NCBI RefSeq assembly: GCF_947507565.1
Contig: NC_089179.1
Span: 434,001-498,000 of the forward strand
DNA length: 64,000 nucleotides
From: Oscarella lobularis
Lineage: Eukaryota; Porifera; Homoscleromorpha; Homosclerophorida; Oscarellidae
Direction of reading: 5' to 3'
In this document: positions 10,338 through 21,276 of the stretch, one piece after another
How the letters are laid out: the number at the start of each line of letters is the position of its first letter
Numbering within the stretch: the first letter of the stretch is position 1
The notes under the pieces: model-generated
The model's database searches: none
Seen by the model: the letters and a program-made list of their open reading frames with translations, nothing else
What the model was told of the DNA's origin: nothing
Program-made: the position numbers and the translations under genes

Positions 10338-12724
10338 TTAGCCGCTAAGCATAAGGCTTTCGCGATCGCATTGAATCATTTTGCAAATCCACTTATGAAC
10401 AGCCGAAATGCGAGCAAATACGGCATACGTGAGACCGCATTTTCTGTGACCAAAGCTGGCCAATCCAACCTGAACCCATCGGCCCTGATTTTTAACGTGG
10501 CAGACGAGGGGACCGCCGCTGTCGTTATTGCAAATATCTGGTACTTGCTGGTCTTCCTTTCTCACGTTGTAACCTGCACAAATCATCTGATCTGTAAGTG
10601 TGACGTCGACTCTTTTACTACGGAAGCCCTTGTAGCATGTCGAGTGATTTACAAGCGGCATTCGAACCTTGAGCAGTTTTTTCGAATTTGATAGAAGCTC
10701 AGGCTCGAAGCCAGGACTCTTTGTCGGTCTCGTATCAAGCCTTAGGTCTGTTTTTCCCCAACCAGCTATCGTGCAATTCTTTCCAGACGTCATATATTCA
10801 CGTTCAAAATCTGTTGAATTATTTAGGCATATTGGCCGTATATAGCGCGAGCAGTTGACGGGACTGCTCAATCGAAGCAGAGCCACGTCGAAATCGTGAT
10901 CATATCTTTTGCGGTACTTCGGATGCTTGATTACTTCCACGACGCCTCGCTTCTCAACTTCAGCGCAACGACGTCCCGCCGTGCCCGTATCGTGCAAACC
11001 GAGAAACACTCGAATATCGGACGGTGCAAATGAATACCATCTGGTAGGGTAGATGCAGTGTGCCGCAGTTAGTATCCACTCCGGATGAATCAACGATCCT
11101 CCGCAAAGCACTTGTTTTCTCGTATTTTTAAATTTTAGTAACACCTGCCAAGGCCAGTCGCCTGGATCCGTTTTCTTTGGCAAAATTATTCTATCAGACG
11201 CCGGCGGCACTCTGTGGCCGCAAAAATGGCACTTTTCTTTACCATAGCAGACAGGAAATTTTTCTGACCAACTTCCATCCGATCTGCATGAAGCGATGAC
11301 TGGATCGCCGTAACAATGACCACTGCAGTTAATTTTGACAACAGAATTACAGGAGTAGATTGTTTGATTTGGCTGGAGATGATGAGGAGAGGGCTCATCG
11401 GGCGGCAGGCAATTGCACGTGGACTCAGAATCTGTCGCGATTGTCGTAGGACGCGCTCTGGTGATGAGCGATATTCGTTCGCAGTTTCCAGAATCTGTCA
11501 TACGGTAATCGTCGCTGTCGCATTCGCAACCGCGATTATCTGGAGTCGGTCGTCGATGTTCACCGGTGCACATGCACGTGTAGGCGCCCGGGGCGTTTTT
11601 GCATTCCGCCGGTCTCCTGCACTCGTGCTGACCGGTGATACATTCGTTTACGTCGATGCATCGGTTTACGTCGAGCTCATATCCCTTCAGCGAACAATCG
11701 CAACGAAAGGAACCATATGTGTTAATGCAGGTTGCTGGTTTAATGCAGTTGTGCTTGCCAGTACGACATTCGTTGATGTCAACACAACTGCGACCGTCGT
11801 CAGACAGCTCGAACCCGTCTTTCTTGCACTTGCATTTATAACTGCCAATAGTGTTTTTGCAGAATGCTGGGCTCTGGCAGTCGTGCTTATCTTCCAGACA
11901 TTCGTCTACGTCTAACGGAACAATACGGCACCTTATCAGTCTCGTTATCAAAAGCTTACCTTTACGACAATGCTTTCCTTTGTATCCTGGCAAACAGATG
12001 CAACGATATTGCCCATCTTGATCGTCACAAGTAGCGCCATTTTCACATGGATTTGACTCACAAGGGTTACTACGTCGAAGACTACGACCACAGTCAACTG
12101 CAACACAAATATCCCAAAATTGCGTGCTAATCAAGTTACTACTAGTATTACTATTTACCTGCTGAATAATTCGCATGGTATCCATCGCCTGTCACGGCGT
12201 CGTCTGTATGAAAGAGCAAAAAGAGATTAGATCCTGTAGACGACAGCGACGACGGATTTCGATTTCCACAAAAAGTTCCCAGGTCCTGGCTCATCCTATT
12301 GTCTCCGTCGCGAATGTTTAAGTAGTCGAAGTTGCAGCTCTCGTCGTCTTCGACGTCAAAAACGGTGAAGACAAGCGAGATGCGACAGCCTTTTGGTACG
12401 GCGATTATCGTCTCACAATCCATCTCCCGCGCTGGATAACGATTGGGATAATTAGGCGACGAAACAATGCCGTTTCGTTTGGACGGATAGGTGCAGGAGC
12501 ACTCAGCTGACGACGCAGACGCTCTTGGCAAGCACGACTCTGTTGCAGTAAATTTAAGTCGTCTTTCTTCCATATAGTACGAGACGCACTGTACCTTTGC
12601 TGCCATTTGAATGCAAAGGAATTCTGCTCAAACTGCATAACGATAGTGGTAAACAGAAATTTTCAGTGGCGAGGAGGCCTTACCAAAATAGAATAATTGC
12701 CAGTAGATTCAAAGAGAGAGCCAT
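10338..12724 (-). CDS. MASP/C1r-like secreted serine protease with calcium-binding EGFs; variant oxyanion residue
   Basis: Exon 1 (12724 to about 12684) encodes the signal peptide MALSLNLLAIILF. Two small introns (GTAAGG...GCAG and GTACAG...CAACAG) join in phase to the CUB exon (SSPNYPNRYPAREMDCETI; DYLNIRDGDN). The next exon carries an EGF (NPCENGATCDDQDGQYRC) after a short intron. It is followed by three calcium-binding EGFs (DVDEC, DINEC, DVNEC), a further Cys-rich EGF, a CCP module and a trypsin domain. Activation would be at R/IILPKK, less canonical than IVGG. His (LTAAHC) and Asp (FDVALLRL) are normal. Around the serine the sequence is DICNNDSGGPLVC, so the oxyanion glycine (chymotrypsin 193) is Asn. 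It is a paralogue of the neighbouring protease, and activity may be altered. Confidence 0.85.
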
Positions 12725-13276
12725 GCCACTGTACTCCTGCTGAGGAAGAGGCTCTCACGGCAATGACCCCTACTTCCGGAACAACAAAGAATTTTAAAGA
12801 AAACAGCTCCTTCCGTTGCCTGGTGACGTCCTTGTAATACTCAGTTTCCTCCAAGTACTGCATTTCAGCGCTCATTTAAAAGGTTTCGATAAAAGAGTCT
12901 TCAATTCGTACTCGCGTCAGCAGTTGCTTTCAGGAAGAAACGGCATGGAACATCCATGATGACAGTGATGACAGTTATAACTCATATCAAACGCAATCCC
13001 AAACTAGCCGACGAGGGGCGTTAGTTACGATGTTTTCCTGTTTGTCCTTGATCGAGTATCACGTGATGCTGCCTGATTCTGATCGCGAGGAGAAGACGAA
13101 TTTCTGGTGCTGACTGGTGATACTGACAGCTCAAGTTATCCACCAGTTTTCCCTAGAGACAGAGTTGAACTTCAAGTCCTAGATTTATCGTTTGCGAAAA
13201 CGTTTCCGCCTTCTCCAATTAGTAACCACGCATCGATCATTGCTCACGTTTGATTCCACAGAGATTGCTCACAGCC
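12725..13276. promoter_or_regulatory. Divergent intergenic region, protease / otopetrin a
   Basis: No gene is seen. A CACGTG palindrome lies at 13060-13065 (ATCACGTGAT). Short open frames here lack start context and homology. It probably contains the promoters of both flanking divergent genes. Confidence 0.4.
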
Positions 13277-14926
13277 ATGGGGCTTGGCTCTAGCAAAAAA
13301 AGCCAAGAAGATGTCGGACTACTAGACCCATCGGCCGTTGTTTCGGCTGCAAACATAGGAGAAGATAGGGACTCAACGAACTCTTCCGCTGCCACACCGG
13401 AGGAGCGTCGAAGTTGGATTGCTCTGTGGGCCATCGGAATTCTATGCCTTGGAATAGTTCTGGAATTTTCGCGCTTCGTTCCAGGTGCTCTCGGTCATCC
13501 AAAAGCGTCCTTGACGCCCGAGTACGTCTACGTCGAGATATTCGATATCGTCTGCATGAGCCCGGCAATTGGCTGGATGCTGATCACGATTCTCATAAGG
13601 AGAATGAAGAAGCTTTGCGGCAGCAAAACGACTTTCAATAGACAAACCAAAGCTCTAAATGAGGAGAACGCACCCCTCATCTTGCTGTGGATCTTCGCCA
13701 TTGGTGGCACGGTCCTCTGCATCGTGCAAGCAGTAAGCTTCTTTGATTCCTCTTGCTCTTTTGGGTGGAGTAGAGGATACGCCGTGGTAAAAGTCGTCTT
13801 TATCTTTCTTCAGTCCGTTTTCATAGCAGACAGCAAAAGAGAAGGTGTCCCTTTTAGTCGCACAACGATCAACGGTGTCGTGCTGTTTCATGTCATTGTC
13901 TGCAACGTAGTGCTCTATATTCGCAGCTTTGTTGAAAGCAAGGCCGATTTCCATATCCAGCATCCGTTCAATGAGTCAGCCGGTCATCCAACAAGCGTCC
14001 CTTATACAATGAGTCCGGCATTAAAGTCAAACTGCACTGCACACAGCGAAATCATTGAAGGATATGAAATCGTCAGTGCGTACGCCTCTCCCTTCCTTTT
14101 AGAGTTCACTCTTACAGCCTCTTCGATGCTGTCAGAACTGTGGATAGAAACAGACGGACAAGTTAACACTTCAACCAATCAGACAAACAACTCCGCAACG
14201 AGAGACGTGAAGAGGGCTTTTTATCCCACAGTGCTCGTATTAATGGCCCTCGCATTGGAAGGAGTTGTTATCTATCTGCTACATCTTAACACTGGACACC
14301 ACGAGAGATGGCTGTACAGCTATCGAATAGGAATGGCTGTCATTATGATTATAGCCTGCTTCGCAGGATTTCTTAGCTGCGCCAAAAACGATCCCAGCGA
14401 AATTCATAGTGGTTTAGACGAAATTCTGCTTATGATTGCAGTGATTGGAGTGTTTGCCTTTGCGGCTGTTGAATTTCTGGCGTCGTTCGCGTGCTTACGG
14501 AGTTCAAATCCCGACGACAAAACCAATGCGCTTCAAGCAGATGCATACTTCGCTTTGGCAGAAAACATCCTCTGGGTTATACAAGCCAGTCTTCAGATAG
14601 CGTTTGTCGTTCGCGCTCTTCACAGGCAGCCTCTGAAACGACATACAACAAATTTGGGTTTACTTATGGTTCTTTTCAACGGTGTCATGTGGTTTGTGGA
14701 TACCATTCACGTTGAAGGACATGCAAAGAGTCTTTACAGTGCTGCAACGCTGAATCGAATGAACGAGATGGAAGATCGGTTCCTCGGGAATGCCTGGGAT
14801 TACGTCATTCTTACAGCGTATCCTCTGCGCATCTTTTTTCGCATTCACTCGGCCGCTATGTTCTGGCGAGTGCGAAATCTTCACAAGAAGGTTCCTACGA
14901 ATCAAGACAGTACAGAAATCAATTGA
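13277..14926 (+). CDS. Otopetrin family proton channel, copy a
   Basis: Otopetrins are 12-helix plasma-membrane proton channels. This single-exon gene encodes about 549 residues with regularly spaced hydrophobic helices. Family marks include HVIVCNVVLYIRSFVES (family: ASNLCVWFRTLVRES), SPFLLEFTLTASSMLSELW (family: YPFNIEYHLLAAAMLYVMW) and the C-terminal YPLRIFFRIHSAAMFW. The open frame continues upstream without an ATG, so I chose the ATG at 13277. That gives MGLGSS, which fits an N-myristoylation pattern (Gly2, Ser6). It is first of three head-to-tail paralogues, 45 bases before copy b. Having no introns is unlike most genes around it. Confidence 0.85.
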   Translation: MGLGSSKKSQEDVGLLDPSAVVSAANIGEDRDSTNSSAATPEERRSWIALWAIGILCLGIVLEFSRFVPGALGHPKASLTPEYVYVEIFDIVCMSPAIGWMLITILIRRMKKLCGSKTTFNRQTKALNEENAPLILLWIFAIGGTVLCIVQAVSFFDSSCSFGWSRGYAVVKVVFIFLQSVFIADSKREGVPFSRTTINGVVLFHVIVCNVVLYIRSFVESKADFHIQHPFNESAGHPTSVPYTMSPALKSNCTAHSEIIEGYEIVSAYASPFLLEFTLTASSMLSELWIETDGQVNTSTNQTNNSATRDVKRAFYPTVLVLMALALEGVVIYLLHLNTGHHERWLYSYRIGMAVIMIIACFAGFLSCAKNDPSEIHSGLDEILLMIAVIGVFAFAAVEFLASFACLRSSNPDDKTNALQADAYFALAENILWVIQASLQIAFVVRALHRQPLKRHTTNLGLLMVLFNGVMWFVDTIHVEGHAKSLYSAATLNRMNEMEDRFLGNAWDYVILTAYPLRIFFRIHSAAMFWRVRNLHKKVPTNQDSTEIN

Positions 14927-14971
14927 CTGTAGGACAGTAGGTCGTACCTAATTAGATTTTTAGACCCCCCC

Positions 14972-16549
14972 ATGTTTGTCTGCGCGATCCAGTCCCTAAA
15001 AATTGTTTCTGTACTTTGGCACGCCATGACTCCGGCAGAACAAAGCAGCATCATTGCAATGTCATCTCTTCTGATTCTTTGCCTTGGCATCAACACTGAA
15101 GTCAATCACCTTCTCGACGCCCAGGTAAGACGCGTCGCGGTCGAAGAGAACGTCGCCGCCGAATGGTACAGCATTGCCACAATGAGCATCACAATCATCT
15201 GGGTAATCGCAACGTTGGTACACTATTCATATATCCACCCAAACGACGGGGACGAGGAAGGGAGGCCACTGCTTGATATACAGGCACAAAACGCGCGTTC
15301 TGCCGAAGGTTACAAGAGCGGCGCTTTCCTTTTGGGCGGGCTTCTGTTCTTTGCAGGAGGCGGTATCATTCTAAAATCGTTCAGAGCTGTCGTCTTGTTT
15401 TGGAGCACATGTTCTTCGTATGCAGGAAGACTCTCCGTCATCTTGAGTATTTTTAACATTGTAGCTCAAGTTACAATGATTATTCACGCCCAGCGAAAGC
15501 GTTTCTCTTTATTCAGTGAAAGATGGGACTTGCTTCACGGTCTATTCCTTTTCCACACCATTGCCAGCAATGTGGTTCTTTTTTCCAGAGGCTTCGTGGC
15601 CAGTATAGTCCCACAAATGCAGCCAATGCAGCAAAGAAACCAGTCTCTTCATAATCTCACAAGAGACTTTCAGAATCTGTACCAAGATGCCAGCGCCTAT
15701 CTGAGCCCTTTCTTCCTTGAATTTACCCTGACATCGTCCGCGATGCTCGCCACCATGTGGATTGAGCGCAGACAGCCAATACCACGGGTGGTTGCCGCAG
15801 CCGGTCAGCGTTCTTTGAAATCGCCCAAACCGTTAGCACTTGGATTCTTTGTTGGACCAGTGACGGTAGTGCTTCTTGTCTTGCTTCTGCACTACGTAGA
15901 GCATGGAGATCATCCGGAATATATGCTGTATGGTTACAATATCCTCATGGCACTGATTATGATAGTGTGTTGTGTGGTGGGGTGTGTCGTTTTAAGACAA
16001 AATGATAAAATACGAGAAAGAACCAACACTGAAATGGACGAAGTTTTGCTTTTCATTGGCGCTATTGGGATCTTCCTGCTGGAAATCTTTGAATTACACG
16101 CTGCTTGGTCGTGCTTTAGAGTCAAATGCGGTGGTGACTTTGCCCAAGAGGCCAAGCTGAAAATGACCGAAAGCTTCCTTTGGATATTTCAGACGGTGGT
16201 TCAAGTTTTCTTCATTGTCAGTGCATTTCACAGGAAACCGAGAAACGTGTCGCAACTGAGAGGAATTGCCCAAGTAGCATATCTGGCTGTTTTTCTTGGC
16301 ATGCTCAACCTTGGCATGTGGTTACTCAATACAATTCAAGCCAAGCGATCGGTCTACAGTCATCTAGTCTACCGTCGCCTTATTGAGCTGGAACAGACAT
16401 TTTTGGGCGATCAAGCGTGGGCCGTGATTACTGTGATTTTGTATCCTTTGCGCATCTTCCTACGCATACATTCCGTAGCAACATTTTATCACGTCTTCAA
16501 AAAACACAACAGAATCCCAACAAATGAAAACAATGGAGACAATGTCTAA
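14972..16549 (+). CDS. Otopetrin family proton channel, copy b
   Basis: Single exon, 525 residues at most, with the same multi-helix layout. Shared signatures are HTIASNVVLFSRGFVAS, SPFFLEFTLTSSAMLATMW and YPLRIFLRIHSVATFYHV. It lacks the roughly 60-residue hydrophilic N-terminal region of copies a and c. The first ATG (14972) gives MFVCAIQS; an internal ATG (MTPAEQSS) near 15026 is an equally plausible start. The 45-base gap after copy a leaves little room for an independent promoter, so a shared transcript or a promoter within copy a is possible. Divergence among the copies is substantial, so the tandem array is not recent. Confidence 0.83.
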   Translation: MFVCAIQSLKIVSVLWHAMTPAEQSSIIAMSSLLILCLGINTEVNHLLDAQVRRVAVEENVAAEWYSIATMSITIIWVIATLVHYSYIHPNDGDEEGRPLLDIQAQNARSAEGYKSGAFLLGGLLFFAGGGIILKSFRAVVLFWSTCSSYAGRLSVILSIFNIVAQVTMIIHAQRKRFSLFSERWDLLHGLFLFHTIASNVVLFSRGFVASIVPQMQPMQQRNQSLHNLTRDFQNLYQDASAYLSPFFLEFTLTSSAMLATMWIERRQPIPRVVAAAGQRSLKSPKPLALGFFVGPVTVVLLVLLLHYVEHGDHPEYMLYGYNILMALIMIVCCVVGCVVLRQNDKIRERTNTEMDEVLLFIGAIGIFLLEIFELHAAWSCFRVKCGGDFAQEAKLKMTESFLWIFQTVVQVFFIVSAFHRKPRNVSQLRGIAQVAYLAVFLGMLNLGMWLLNTIQAKRSVYSHLVYRRLIELEQTFLGDQAWAVITVILYPLRIFLRIHSVATFYHVFKKHNRIPTNENNGDNV

Positions 16550-16888
16550 ATTGATGACTGCTTCTCACTGTTGGGAGACTGAAAGCTTTTCTACCATCTT
16601 TGTTTGCATTTTTTTGTTGCTGCGTTTCGTATACTAGTAATTGGTATGGTATCCACAGCCTGTCTCCGAGTTTTGCCTTAGTGGAGAACGGCTCATGAAT
16701 AGTTACTGTACGCACCTCCGTTGGCATATTTCGCTGTTACTACTTCAGTGGCGACGAGTGACTCCACGCCGCTAATAAGTGTGCTGTACCCGGAAGCTCG
16801 AGCAGTAGAGTCGGCCCAGTTTCAGTACGCCCAACGGTGCCCGTATTTCTAACGATTTTCCGGGAAGCGCAGCAATTCCTATCCCTTG

Positions 16889-18577
16889 ATGAACAGAAAT
16901 TCAGTATTCGGAGACAGTGGAGACGAAGACATTCAGGAACTTCGCGCTCCTCTAACGCAAACGCGGGACTCGGCAAGAGAAAGAAACGACGCTACAAATG
17001 ATCGTCGTCCGTCGGCAGAGCGTCGAAGTAAAATAGTTGTTTGGCCAATTATTGTGCTCTGCAGTGGAATTATTCTTGAAGTTCGCCGGTTTGGTCCAAT
17101 AGGCCGTCCCAAGTTACACGTCATTCCTCAGCTAAAGGAATACGCCTACGCCGAATACTTCGACATCGCCAGCATGAGCCTCGCCATTCTTTGGATACTC
17201 TCGATGATTGTAAACGCCTTAAGAACGCCGCACGGTGGGCGAGGACACAAAGGTCACGTTTTTCCTCTCGTACTGCTTGGAACATTCGGTATAATAGGCG
17301 GCGTCGCTCTTTCATTCCTTCAAGCGCTAAGCTTTTTCGTCTATCCTTGTTCCTCGACCAGTGGTAAAGTCTACGCTCTGATGAAGATCGTCTTCATTTT
17401 GATTCAGGTCGTCGGAATCACCTATTTCAAACGAAAGCCAGCAATTATCAATCGCACAGTAATTAATGGCTCGCTGCTTTACCATACCGTCGTTTGCAAC
17501 GTCGTCCTCTACATCCGCACTTTCATAGAAAGCAAAGGTGATTTCCGACCGCCTAGCCCTACCGTCACGACTCCCGCTGCCACGCTTGTGGCTTTACCTT
17601 ATTCAAGTATGGCTCCTCCAATCAATTGCAATGATACAATCAATGATATCATCAAAATATACAAAGATCTCAGTCCTTACCTTTATCCCTTCTTTTTGGA
17701 ATTCACCTTGACCTCGTCGGCGATGTTGGCAGAGATCTGGCTAGAAGACAATCACGAAACAACAGGGCAAACTCATCATCCATCCGAAACCTCCTTACCT
17801 CGAGCGCCCAATCAGAACCGTCTTAGAAAAATGACTGCAATGTATCCCCATATCATTTTTATCTCCGCTATTGCTGTAGCCGTGGCAGTCGGAGTTTATC
17901 TGCACGTCAATTCCAGCACAAGTGGTTATAATCCGGCGATAACGCTCTACAGCTATCGTATAGCAGTAGCCGTTTTGATGATAGCCACGTGCATCGCCGG
18001 CTATTTATCAACAAATGGCAAGAGTCGAAAGTATAACGGTGGTTTTGACGAAGTGCTTCTTGTGATAGGATCAATAGGAGTATTCGCCTTCGCTGCTGTT
18101 GAAGTCGTAGCATCGCTGGCATGTCTCATGTCAAAGGATAAAGATCTAGAAGACGATGCAGAATTTGCCTTAGCGGAGAACGGCTTTTGGGTTATTGAAG
18201 CCGCTCTTCAGATGATGTTTCTGTCAAGAGCTCTTCACCGGGAGGCAACCCCCCCTCGTAATGGAAGCAGGTGCAGTGAAATGATGCACACAGCAAAATT
18301 AACCTTCCTCTTGTTCCTTCTCAATTTACTCATGTGGGCCATTGACACGGTTCACGTTGAGGGACACGTCAAGGGCATCTACGCTCACGAAACGCGCAGA
18401 CGAATTAACGCTCTCGAAGATAAATATCTCGGAAAAAGCTATTGGGACTACACCTTTCTCATCATTTATCCTCTGCGCATATTCTTCCGCATTCACTCTG
18501 CAGCATTGTTTTTTCGAGCATTCAACGCACACAAACGTGTTCCAGTCCCAGAAGAGGCTGAGACTCTTACTATCTAG
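16889..18577 (+). CDS. Otopetrin family proton channel, copy c
   Basis: Single exon, 562 residues. The start is the ATG at 16889 (MNRNSVFGDSGDEDIQEL), as the in-frame TTG just before it is not a usual start. Family signatures are HTVVCNVVLYIRTFIESKG, SPYLYPFFLEFTLTSSAML and YPLRIFFRIHSAALFFRAF. It is closest to copy a across the loop after helix 2 and in the DTVHVEGH block (copy a: DTIHVEGH). The 339-base gap from copy b shows no other gene. Its 3' end converges on PIGS with 94 bases between stop codons. Confidence 0.85.
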   Translation: MNRNSVFGDSGDEDIQELRAPLTQTRDSARERNDATNDRRPSAERRSKIVVWPIIVLCSGIILEVRRFGPIGRPKLHVIPQLKEYAYAEYFDIASMSLAILWILSMIVNALRTPHGGRGHKGHVFPLVLLGTFGIIGGVALSFLQALSFFVYPCSSTSGKVYALMKIVFILIQVVGITYFKRKPAIINRTVINGSLLYHTVVCNVVLYIRTFIESKGDFRPPSPTVTTPAATLVALPYSSMAPPINCNDTINDIIKIYKDLSPYLYPFFLEFTLTSSAMLAEIWLEDNHETTGQTHHPSETSLPRAPNQNRLRKMTAMYPHIIFISAIAVAVAVGVYLHVNSSTSGYNPAITLYSYRIAVAVLMIATCIAGYLSTNGKSRKYNGGFDEVLLVIGSIGVFAFAAVEVVASLACLMSKDKDLEDDAEFALAENGFWVIEAALQMMFLSRALHREATPPRNGSRCSEMMHTAKLTFLLFLLNLLMWAIDTVHVEGHVKGIYAHETRRRINALEDKYLGKSYWDYTFLIIYPLRIFFRIHSAALFFRAFNAHKRVPVPEEAETLTI

Positions 18578-18671
18578 TATTGTTTGTACACGGTATTGTT
18601 GCTGTTGTGTTGTGCCACGTCTCAGGGGTTTTCATGTATCAATAAAACAAATTACCTTTATGTAGAGTGGC

Positions 18672-20957
18672 TTAGGATTCTGGCTTGGCTGTTTTCTTCC
18701 TCCACCGTTGCAATACGGCATAACAAGACACGAGAACTGGAATGCCGACAGGAACAAAGAGAGGCACGTAAATAGCAAATCTACAAGACAAACAATAGTA
18801 ATAATCAATCGCAGCTACAACGCACTTCTGGTCTTCAGGGAAATACAACAGCTCGAGCATTGAGGGGTCATAAAAAGCCGTTTCTAAAAAATGCCGTCAG
18901 CAGAAAGCAAAAGCAAGATCGGCGCAATCACCTGCTGATTCGATAGCTATCTTTGATAATAAAAATGCCTGAACGAGGTGACCGGATTGCAGTTCACTCA
19001 CACACTACCTCAAAAAAATTAAAAACCCAATCCGAGCCTCCCCAATGATTCACCTTGTCAATAGACTCTACCGCAGTCGCTGTCAAAGTCTGTATGTGGT
19101 CAGCTATGACCATGTTCTTTACTTTCTCGAGAAGTTTTGTCAGCGAGACAAGTGCGGCTGATGCGGTGGCGACATTCTCAACGCATCGTCGCAGCATCAA
19201 TCCGTCCAGCTCCTATAAACAAATTGGAGGGCAATAGAAAAATAGAAGAAAACCGCACCCAGTCAGTAATGCCGGACGAGTGAGACCTAAGAAACGTTCC
19301 TTCCGGCAACTTTGGCTTCTCAAGACCAAGCAAGAGTTTGAGGTGAGAGATGAAGACTGACATAATGGAACTAGTAGGAACTGTGACCGCTTTAGCAGAC
19401 TCTTCTCCATCAGCCGTTTCCGGATTATAGACTACAATGCCACCCCAGCGAGGACTTAGATAGGCATTGCTAGCAACGTTCTGGCCTAGTGAAACAGCTC
19501 ATCGAACTATAGTTCCCCAAAGAGTCAACCACCTGTCTTGTCTTTTATATAAAGGGGTGATTGCGATGGCGGTGGCACGTACACTACGAACTCAAGACTG
19601 GGGTTGGATGATACAAAGGTTCCTGCGAAAGGATTTGGCATCAGTCGGCAAAAAATATTTTTATGCCGACCTAGGCGAGATTCCACCGTGTTGATAGTGT
19701 GAGGAAGGTCCTTAAACGAGAGGTAGTAAGTCTTGTTTTCCGCGTGGTACTTTGGAGTGACTCCAAGATCGATGTAACGCAGAATCTTTACAAAAGAGAC
19801 GTTCAGGTCAAAGGCACTGGATTTCTCGTTACCTACCTGGGAATCAATTGAAAATGTACTAATATTATCAAGGCGATTTAGAAACGGAATCAAAGCGTCT
19901 AAGATACACAAAATCAGTTGCAGTAGCGAAAAATTTCAGACTCACCTCCCACGGAAGTCTTTATGTCCCACTGAACAAGAAAATCCGACGGATCAGAATT
20001 CAAAAGATTAAACGACAGTTGATATCCTTGCAAAGGGGTCAATTCGCCATAGACACACCATCCTTTGCCCTTACGTTACCTGGCTTTGACTGCACAGCTG
20101 TCATAGACTTGACATTAGCTGCCTGGAGCCACAAAACGTTTAAAACTTATTGATTCTATTACACACTCACTGTTCGAGGTTCTTGAGTATGATCGCTGAC
20201 GGATAGCGCTTGATATGATCTCCTCAACAATGATTCTCTAACTAGCAAGTTAGTTATGAGTTTTGCAATGCGTGGAAGCGAGGCTAGAAGCGAATTACAC
20301 AAACTCTCGTCAGCAAAAGAAACGCCATACCACTCATGTCTGTAGTAAAGACTGTTCTATGGCAACCAAGCCAAATATCTTTTCCCGTGGATTTCAGCTC
20401 ATTGGCTGCCTGTGAGTCAACAGCGAGCTCGTGCACTCTAATATCTCCAGCGTCAGATGAAGAAAGAGTATCGTCTAAGCCTTCAAAAAATTCAGGTCGG
20501 TTGTTTGATAAATATTGCGTTGTTTTCTTACTAGATAGACTCGACGCTCCGTCTAATTTCGGTAGATTCGAGATTCTTAGTTTGTATGCGACCGACAGTG
20601 AGGGTTTTAGTGCAGTCTTATCTACATATAAAGCTTGGTTTTTGGTCAACAATTCACTTCGAAAACGCACTTTGACAAAGGTCTTCCAACCGTTTTGCGA
20701 CTTCTAGCGTGACCGACGGCCCACTCAGTTGAACCTCAACCGTGTATAGTATCTAGAAATAGCGTGGAAAAGGCACTTGGAGGTCCTAGTAGACGGCTAC
20801 GCACCTTCATATCGCGCAATCTGCCGATTTCCTCTACGGGGAGAGGTGCTCGGTACACTGCAGTCGTTTTCCACCAAACAGGAAGGCCAGCAATAATAAA
20901 GACGGCCGCTATCACTAGCGCCGATAGGCTGAACGGTGCCAAGTCTTCGGAACGCAT
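18672..20957 (-). CDS. PIGS: GPI transamidase subunit PIG-S
   Basis: PIG-S is an ER membrane subunit of the complex that attaches GPI anchors. Its two terminal transmembrane helices are both visible: N-terminal SLSALVIAAVFIIAGLPVWW then KTT.YRAPLP, and C-terminal FAIYVPLFVPVGIPVLVSC followed by the basic WRKK tail. Lumenal family blocks include SIDSQVGNEKSS, LPHTINTVESRLGRH, SPLYIKDKTG, RRCVENVATASAALVSLTKL and LLYFPEDQK. Many small exons with GT-AG introns span the gene. The start ATG is at 20957 (MRSEDLAPF). The length and order fit the family (~555 residues). It diverges from the VWA/CLCA-like gene across about 320 bases. Confidence 0.9.
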
Positions 20958-21134
20958 GGCGGCGTTTTAATCCGGGATACCATGCCACACCGTGACTTGG
21001 CAGAATATGGTTCAACCGCAGATACCCATAATTCAAATTGAGTATGCAAACGTGCGCTGAAATTGAGCGTGAGTCCAATGACGTTGCATGAGTTAGGTCA
21101 ATCCGCGTTATGAGAAGGTCACCTCTGAACTGAG

Positions 21135-21195
21135 CGCCTGACGTCAACCGTACTTCCGTTTCCTGGGCGTGTCCATTCCTTTATATAAATGCAGC
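21135..21195 (+). promoter_or_regulatory. CRE palindrome and TATA box before the VWA/CLCA-like gene
   Basis: TGACGTCA at 21139-21146 (a full CREB/ATF palindrome) is followed by TATATAAA at 21182-21189, about 88 bases before the ATG at 21277. A focused TATA promoter contrasts with the TATA-less spacers between housekeeping genes in this window. Confidence 0.6.
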
Positions 21196-21276
21196 TCGTT
21201 GCAGACCCACATCATTCGCAAACCATCAGGTCGCACGACGTAGTTTCTCCTCCTACGCAGTCACTTGGCTTCAACA

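Noticed and set aside
12663-12875. Extra N-terminal domain (MSAEMQYLEE...) for the second protease
   Set aside because: A different frame of the same exon gives a good signal peptide (12724) whose phase fits both following introns.
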